From contig JADDTR010000016.1 in assembly GCA_015345905.1 (NCBI GenBank), forward strand, positions 500,631 to 564,630: a stretch of DNA of 64,000 nt, read 5' to 3'. Position 1 is the first letter of the stretch. Each line of letters starts with the position of its first letter. Positions 59,111 to 64,000 of this stretch are shown here, piece by piece. The translations under genes and the position numbers were made by a program. The notes below the pieces were generated by a model. It searched no databases and was not told the DNA's origin. It worked only from the letters and a program-made list of their open reading frames with translations. Source of the DNA: Aotearoamyces nothofagi (Eukaryota; Ascomycota; Leotiomycetes; Leotiales; Tympanidaceae).

Positions 59111-59620
59111 AGAAGAGCTAGTGTAGAATGTATATATGAACTTTTCATTGCTGTATTGCTCACTCGCTCACTTTGGAGCTTCTCGATCCATACATGACTA
59201 TTGGTCCTTATATAGTAGTATTATAAGACTTCTGTTGCAATATGAAAAGGTATCCTTGAATCCGCTAACAACCCATAATATTCCTTATAGTATAATAAGT
59301 AGTATAATATATACCATCTAATAGTATTAGTATACTCTTAGAAGTACCTATGTAACTCGATAATCGTTAGAATAGTAGTAATTACTCTGATTAGTAGAAA
59401 TAATATTTATAATGTTCATGGTGTAAATGATGGTTTTTATTATCGAGTTCTCGGAGCTCGTCAAGTACGTTACGGACGTAAAGCGAAGGCATAAAGAACA
59501 ACGCTGGGCGCTGGGTGTATATGTAAGTGCGAAGTCTGTCAGCCGGAAACCAAATCGTAGAATCACACTCTTGCTTCGCATATTAAAGTATTATAATAAG
59601 CCAAAAATGACAAATCGAAA
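59111..59620. other. Intergenic, AT-rich
   Basis: Between the complex I gene and the tRNA gene. It is strongly AT-rich around 59270-59420, with TATA/AGTA repeats. No gene is seen. Confidence 0.5.
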
Positions 59621-59736
59621 GGATGGGTGGCCGAGCGGTCTAAGGCGCATGACTCAAGATCTATCTTCCCGAACTCAGTCCGGGCTTAAGCTTTCATGTA
59701 TCGAAAGATGCACGGGTTCGAATCCCGTCCCATTCA
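59621..59736 (+). tRNA. tRNA-Leu (anticodon CAA) with intron
   Basis: The acceptor stem pairs GGATGGG (59621-59627) with CCCATTC (59729-59735), with discriminator A. The D arm GGCCGAGCGGTCTAAGGC and T arm GGGTTCGAATCCC are intact, and they are also the A- and B-box promoters. The anticodon CAA lies at 59655-59657, with stem CATGA/TCATG. An intron of about 34 nt starts after position 37 (about 59659-59692), as in yeast tRNA-Leu(CAA). A long variable arm (GTATCGAAAGATGC) marks it as a class II leucine tRNA. A T run follows the 3' end (terminator). Confidence 0.95.
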
Positions 59737-60141
59737 TTTTTGGCCCCTTCGGCGGCGTGCCAGCTATCTACCGAGTCTGTACAGTCTCGTTACTCTACGG
59801 GCTCCTATTTTCTTTTGGCGTGTTTACATGGTGGTTTTGGCGGGCGCTGCTGCATATACTCCGACCCGGGCTCGCTCTAAACGGTAAGCGAACGCCAGGC
59901 GAGCTGTAAGCGAGCACTAAAACAGGCGATCATGCGTGATCGCCTAAAACTGCCGGCATGACATTTCAGGCTCTTTACTGAGGCGTGGGAAGCCTAAGGC
60001 CACCATTTCAAGAAGCTTCGTTTCTGTTGTTCTGAATCACTACTCTGTACTAGACTTTGGCGAATGATGTAACTGTAATCGGTCGACGGAACGATATGCT
60101 TACTACTGGCGAGGTGGATGTCATATATTTACCAGTTAGAA

Positions 60142-60267
60142 GTTATAGGTTAGAAGTTATAGGTTAGAAGTTATAGGTTAGAAGTTATAGGTTAGAAGTT
60201 ATAGGTTAGAAGTTATAGGTTAGAAGTTATAGGTTAGAAGTTATAGGTTAGAAGTTATAGGTTAGAA
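60142..60267. repeat. 14-bp tandem repeat, nine perfect copies
   Basis: Nine head-to-tail GTTATAGGTTAGAA units with partial units at both ends (GTTAGAA at 60135, GTCAGAA at 60268). The perfection of the copies suggests recent expansion. Confidence 0.95.
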
Positions 60268-60903
60268 GTCAGAAGTTGGAAATAGTTGCTGTTGGGTGAA
60301 TCATAGGCCCAAGGCGAGTGAGTTGTAAGCTTGCAATTGGCAGAAGCGACTGGATATCTAACAATCAAGGCTGGATAACAGGCAAGTAGTAGAAAGCAAC
60401 AAGGCAGATCAAAGATAGCTCTGTAAGGTATCGCCGAACAAGCCAAGGCCTAGCTGTACGTTCGTTCGTATCATATGGAGCCTTTTGATATTCGGCACTT
60501 GGCATCATGGCGGAGCGGAGCGGCAGAGTGCACCGTGGCGGAAGTGGTGCCTAACAAGTAAAGGCATCTATCGTCTATCGTCTATCATCTATCTATCGGG
60601 CTTTGGTATAATGCTGGAGATGGCGTAACTGATACGGAGGGAATGTACATGTCTATCCTGTCCATGTCTATACTGTAGAGACAGTCCGGCCCGTACAGTC
60701 TGTACACTGTACACTCTGCCTGCACAGCAGCACCCTGGAGCATGTCGGCGTCCGTCCGCAGCAACAAATCACAAAGCACCGATACGAGACGTCAGCTTGA
60801 CGTCTCTGTGGCCATTGGGCTGCATTTGCAGTCGACGTCACGCCTGGCGGTGGCTGGCCAGCACAGACAGCGATTCGCCCTGGGCCGTCAGGTTGACGTT
60901 CCT

Positions 60904-60941
60904 CCCTCTCCCTCTCCCTCTCCCTCTCCCTCTCCCTCTCT
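60904..60941. repeat. CCCTCT hexamer microsatellite
   Basis: About six CCCTCT units on the plus strand, in a generally pyrimidine-rich upstream region. Confidence 0.85.
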
Positions 60942-61585
60942 CCTTCCCGCGCAGTCCCCGCAGTCGTGCATCGCCTTCTGGGTTGTGGCACATGCCTAGT
61001 GGGTGCTGCGCGCTTTCCACTTTTCCACGGAATCACCCATATATCTCCGTTCTCCGTTCTCTGTTCTCTGTTCTCTGTTCTCCCTTCTTCCTTCTCCCAT
61101 CTCTGGATCTTCCATTGACATCACTACCACAGTCACGACTACGACCCTAGATTCTGGCTGACGCACATAGCAATCTTCTTTGTCTGCAACCTACCTCTCT
61201 CTAGGCGTGCTGAAGGGCTGAGAGACCGAGCTGTCTCGCGGGCCCGCATTGAGCGGTGAGCGGGGAGATCAGTCACAGCCTCGTCATTGCCACGACGCGT
61301 GGAGACACCGAGCCACGCGCTGCGCTTGCTTGACTCCGTTTGATACTGTGCACGCTTTGCTCACACGCCGCTGTACTGTGTATTACCAGATTCGCTCTTG
61401 TCAGGCTTCTCTGTGGGTGTTGTATGCTGCGCTTGAAAGGGTCCCGCATTTCCGCGGTAGAGGGGCGACACTGTGCTATATCTTCCCTCCACATCCTCTC
61501 CTCGTCGTAATCTCTCTTCGTCGCAACCTCTTCTCTTCAGAATATCGCATCATCTCTCCCCTAAAAGCAGACACGTCGTCACAGC

Positions 61586-64000
61586 ATGTCTCGACCATAC
61601 GGTGGTCGTGGGCGTGGTGGTGCAGAGCGCGGTGGAGGCTCTTTTCGAGGTGGTCGCGGAGGAGCCAGGGGAGGGTTTACAGCTGGCCCGGCTGAGGTCT
61701 TTCGGTATGCCCCCAAGCCAGCCATTTTCAAAAAGCAGCTACGTGGCGGCCGGCACTAACTGGCTGTTCGATACAGTGACCCTGCTGGCTCCTCCCTACA
61801 GCCTAACGCCGAGGTCACGAAGATCGAAAATGCTTTCATGGCCAACTCCGGGGGAATTGGAGCGTTAGCTAACCTCAAACTGACTGCTACTATGCCTGTT
61901 AGGCCAGGCCATGGGACTCAAGGCACTCCCATTGTGGTCTGGGCTAACTACTTCGAAATAACTCCTGCTAAAGGCTTGACACTGTACAAATACCATGTAG
62001 CCGTCGATCCTGTCAGTAAAGCCCCGAAGCCATCGAAGATTAAGCTTCGGCGTCTCTTTCAACTTCTCCTTGAAGATCCAAGATTCGCTCATGCCAAGTC
62101 TGATTTCAAGGCAATGCTTGTCACTCGGGATAGACTCGCAAACGCCACAATTGAAGTGGTCATCCCTTTCCGAGCCGAAGGAGAAGACAATCCTCGTGAT
62201 GATCCTCATACGTATCGCCTGACAATTGAAGAGACTGGTGCATTAGCTGTTTCTGAACTACTGGAACACTTGAAATCGACCAATCCAAAGTCGCCGGAAT
62301 TTGGTAGCTATCCTGACATCATTCAAGCACTGAACAATGTTGTCGGCCATTCTGCCCAATCCCGACAGGACATTGCTACGCTTGCTCAGAATAGGCACTA
62401 CTTGTTGGATCATAATAGGGCCAATCTGAGGGTGCTCGGAGGTGGAATGGAAGCTCTCAGAGGATATTTCAAGAGCGTTCGGCTGGGAACATCACGCATT
62501 CTCTTGAATGTGAACGTTACCCATGGTGCGTTCTACGAACCTCTGCGCCTTGATGCACTGGTGCCAAAACTCGGCAGTGGGAAGCTATCCAATCTGTCCA
62601 AGTATCTGAAGTATCTTCGCGTGGAGAGATTGCATCTCCCTGTGAAGAACAATAAAGCCGGTCTGAAAATTCAGAGTGTCGCGACAATTTGGGATTTGGC
62701 AACGCCGAACGATGGTTTCAGCGACGATAACCCCCCGCAGGTCAGCCACTTTGGTGCCGGTCCTAAAGATGTCAAGTTCTTCCTAAGACCTGGAGGTGGC
62801 CCCGCCGCAAAATCTTCCTCCAGGACCCCCGCGACGAAGAAAACAGCCAAAGGCAATTCTGGAAGATACATTTCAGTATATGATTATTTCACGCAATGTG
62901 AGTTGTGTTTCTTATCATATTTGCAATCGCCAGTTTCTGACACAATCATAGATTACCCGTCGATTAAGATGAACGACAGACTCCCGGCCGTCAATGTTGG
63001 TAATCGCCAGCACCCTAGCTATCTTCCAACTGAAGCCTGCATGGTATTGCCAGGACAACCCATGGGTAGGAAGCTTAGCAGTGACGAAACACGGCAAATG
63101 ATCGAGTTCGCGTGTAGGAGGCCTAAGGCCAACGCCGAGTCGATCGTCCGTGACGGAAAGGATGTTCTTGGGTTGTGTCCGCCAGGTAACGCCGGACTGG
63201 TGAGTTGATTCGCAGCTCTGGTGAAGAATCAATGGCTAACACTTCTCAAGACTCAATACGGCCTGTCAGTAAGCGCGACATTGATAACTGTACCAGCTCG
63301 AACCCTAGCACCTCCCTCAATTAACTATCTAAAGGGGAGGGTAATACCAAGGGCGGGTAGCTGGAACATGGAAGGTGTAAAATTCCACACTGGAACTGTC
63401 ATTGGCCGGTGGACTTATCTCTACATACAGTCCAACCGGCGCTCGAATAGTCCGGGCTTCAACGACAGCACCCACCTCAAGAACACTGTGGCTGCCTTTG
63501 CAGATTTCATGAATAGGTCCGGTGTGAGAATTGGCCCATTCATGTCTTCACCTCTACCACCTGTTATCCAGTTTCAGGACGGCCAGGATGCTGAAAACTA
63601 TAAACAAATATACGAGCTCCTGAATCGAATGTCCATATCCCGGGTCAAGCCTCAGTTTCTGCTGGTGATTCTGCCGTTTAACGATGCTGGCATGTACCGA
63701 ATGATTAAAACCCAGGCTGATATAGCGGCTGGCATTCATACTGTCTGTGTCGTCGGTAGTAAATTTGCGAAGGAAGCTCGGCAGGAGCAGTACTTTGCGA
63801 ATGTTGCCTTGAAATTCAACTTGAAGGCGGGTGGAATCAACCAGACGCTGGACACTGCTAAACTGGGAATAATCAGTGAAGGCAAGACGATGGTGGTAGG
63901 CATCGACGTTACTCATCCATCACCTGGATCAAAGTCAGACGCCCCAAGTGTTGCTGGCATTGTCGCTAGTGTCGACAAATTCCTTGGGCAGTGGCCGGCC
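61586..64000 (+). CDS. Argonaute protein (RNAi), 3' part outside the window
   Basis: Four exons are visible (61586-61704, 61777-62897, 62952-63199, 63251 to the window end), giving the first 746 residues. The N-terminus is an Arg/Gly-rich low-complexity segment (about residues 3-34). The N domain follows (GTQGTPIVVWANYFEI), then an ArgoL1-type linker (GGMEALRGYFKSVRLG) and a PAZ region (about 300-420). GLCPPGNAGLTQYGLSVSATLITVPARTLAPP leads into MID. PIWI begins with PQFLLVILP and GIHTVCV, and VVGIDVTHPSPGS supplies the first catalytic Asp at about residue 715. The remaining acidic residues and His lie beyond the edge, so slicer competence is unknown. The fungal paralogue (quelling QDE-2 or meiotic SMS-2 type) is not decided. 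Confidence 0.93.

Larger units (their letters stand above)
59737..61585. other. Intergenic; leader of the Argonaute gene at right end
   Basis: No supported gene. It holds the 14-bp array at 60142-60267 and a CCCTCT array near 60904. From about 61040 it is CT-rich (GTTCTCTGTTCTC repeats near 61048-61083), consistent with the Argonaute promoter and leader. Confidence 0.5.

Noticed and set aside
60142-60267. 14-bp repeats as a CRISPR-like array
   Set aside because: Direct tandem units without spacers in a eukaryotic genome.

Overview
The window reads as nuclear DNA of a filamentous ascomycete (Pezizomycotina). Genes are interrupted by 48-290 nt introns with fungal GTANGT donors and CTAAC/CTGAC branch points. 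The gene set is fungal: a Ser/Thr-rich GPI-type wall protein, a CSC1-family channel, Stn1, a 2EXR protein, a C2H2 regulator and an RNAi Argonaute. I cannot fix the class or species from sequence alone. All gene models below were spliced by eye, and in every case the exon lengths add up to an open frame.

Layout. 1-9.3 kb: a CSC1/RSN1-type membrane channel (minus strand) flanked by long GC- or CT-rich non-coding DNA, plus a decayed reading frame with a 36-bp repeat near 6.4 kb. 9.3-19.4 kb: a compact block with a GPI-type wall protein, STN1, a DNAJC9-like co-chaperone, a deaminase, a methyltransferase, a DUF1295 membrane protein and fructose-1,6-bisphosphatase. 20.3-22.2 kb: a plus-strand non-coding host gene whose successive introns carry box C/D snoRNAs. 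22.8-30 kb: a serine carboxypeptidase, a conserved fungal protein of unknown function, RIB3 and COQ3. 30-42 kb: about 12 kb without a convincing gene, full of short-period tandem repeats from 36.9 to 40.4 kb, leading into the leader of a four-finger C2H2 regulator. 42-64 kb: the C2H2 gene, a 2EXR protein, a DsbA/FrnE-like oxidoreductase, TFA2 (TFIIE beta), a 2052-residue Mlp1/TPR nuclear-basket protein, dynactin p27, the complex I 51-kDa subunit, an intron-bearing tRNA-Leu(CAA), and an Argonaute cut off by the window edge.

Most genes are unrelated housekeeping functions arranged as divergent or convergent pairs, and I see no biosynthetic gene cluster or mobile-element island. Loose themes are mitochondrial respiration (COQ3, complex I 51 kDa), flavin supply (RIB3, with a riboflavin-type deaminase elsewhere) and RNA biology (snoRNA cluster, Argonaute). 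The most informative find is the snoRNA cluster. It is recognised from C/D boxes, terminal stems, intron framing and 10-12 nt guides that match 18S and 25S rRNA. Two guides land exactly on sites served in yeast by snR74 and snR77, which belong to the yeast snR72-78 cluster.
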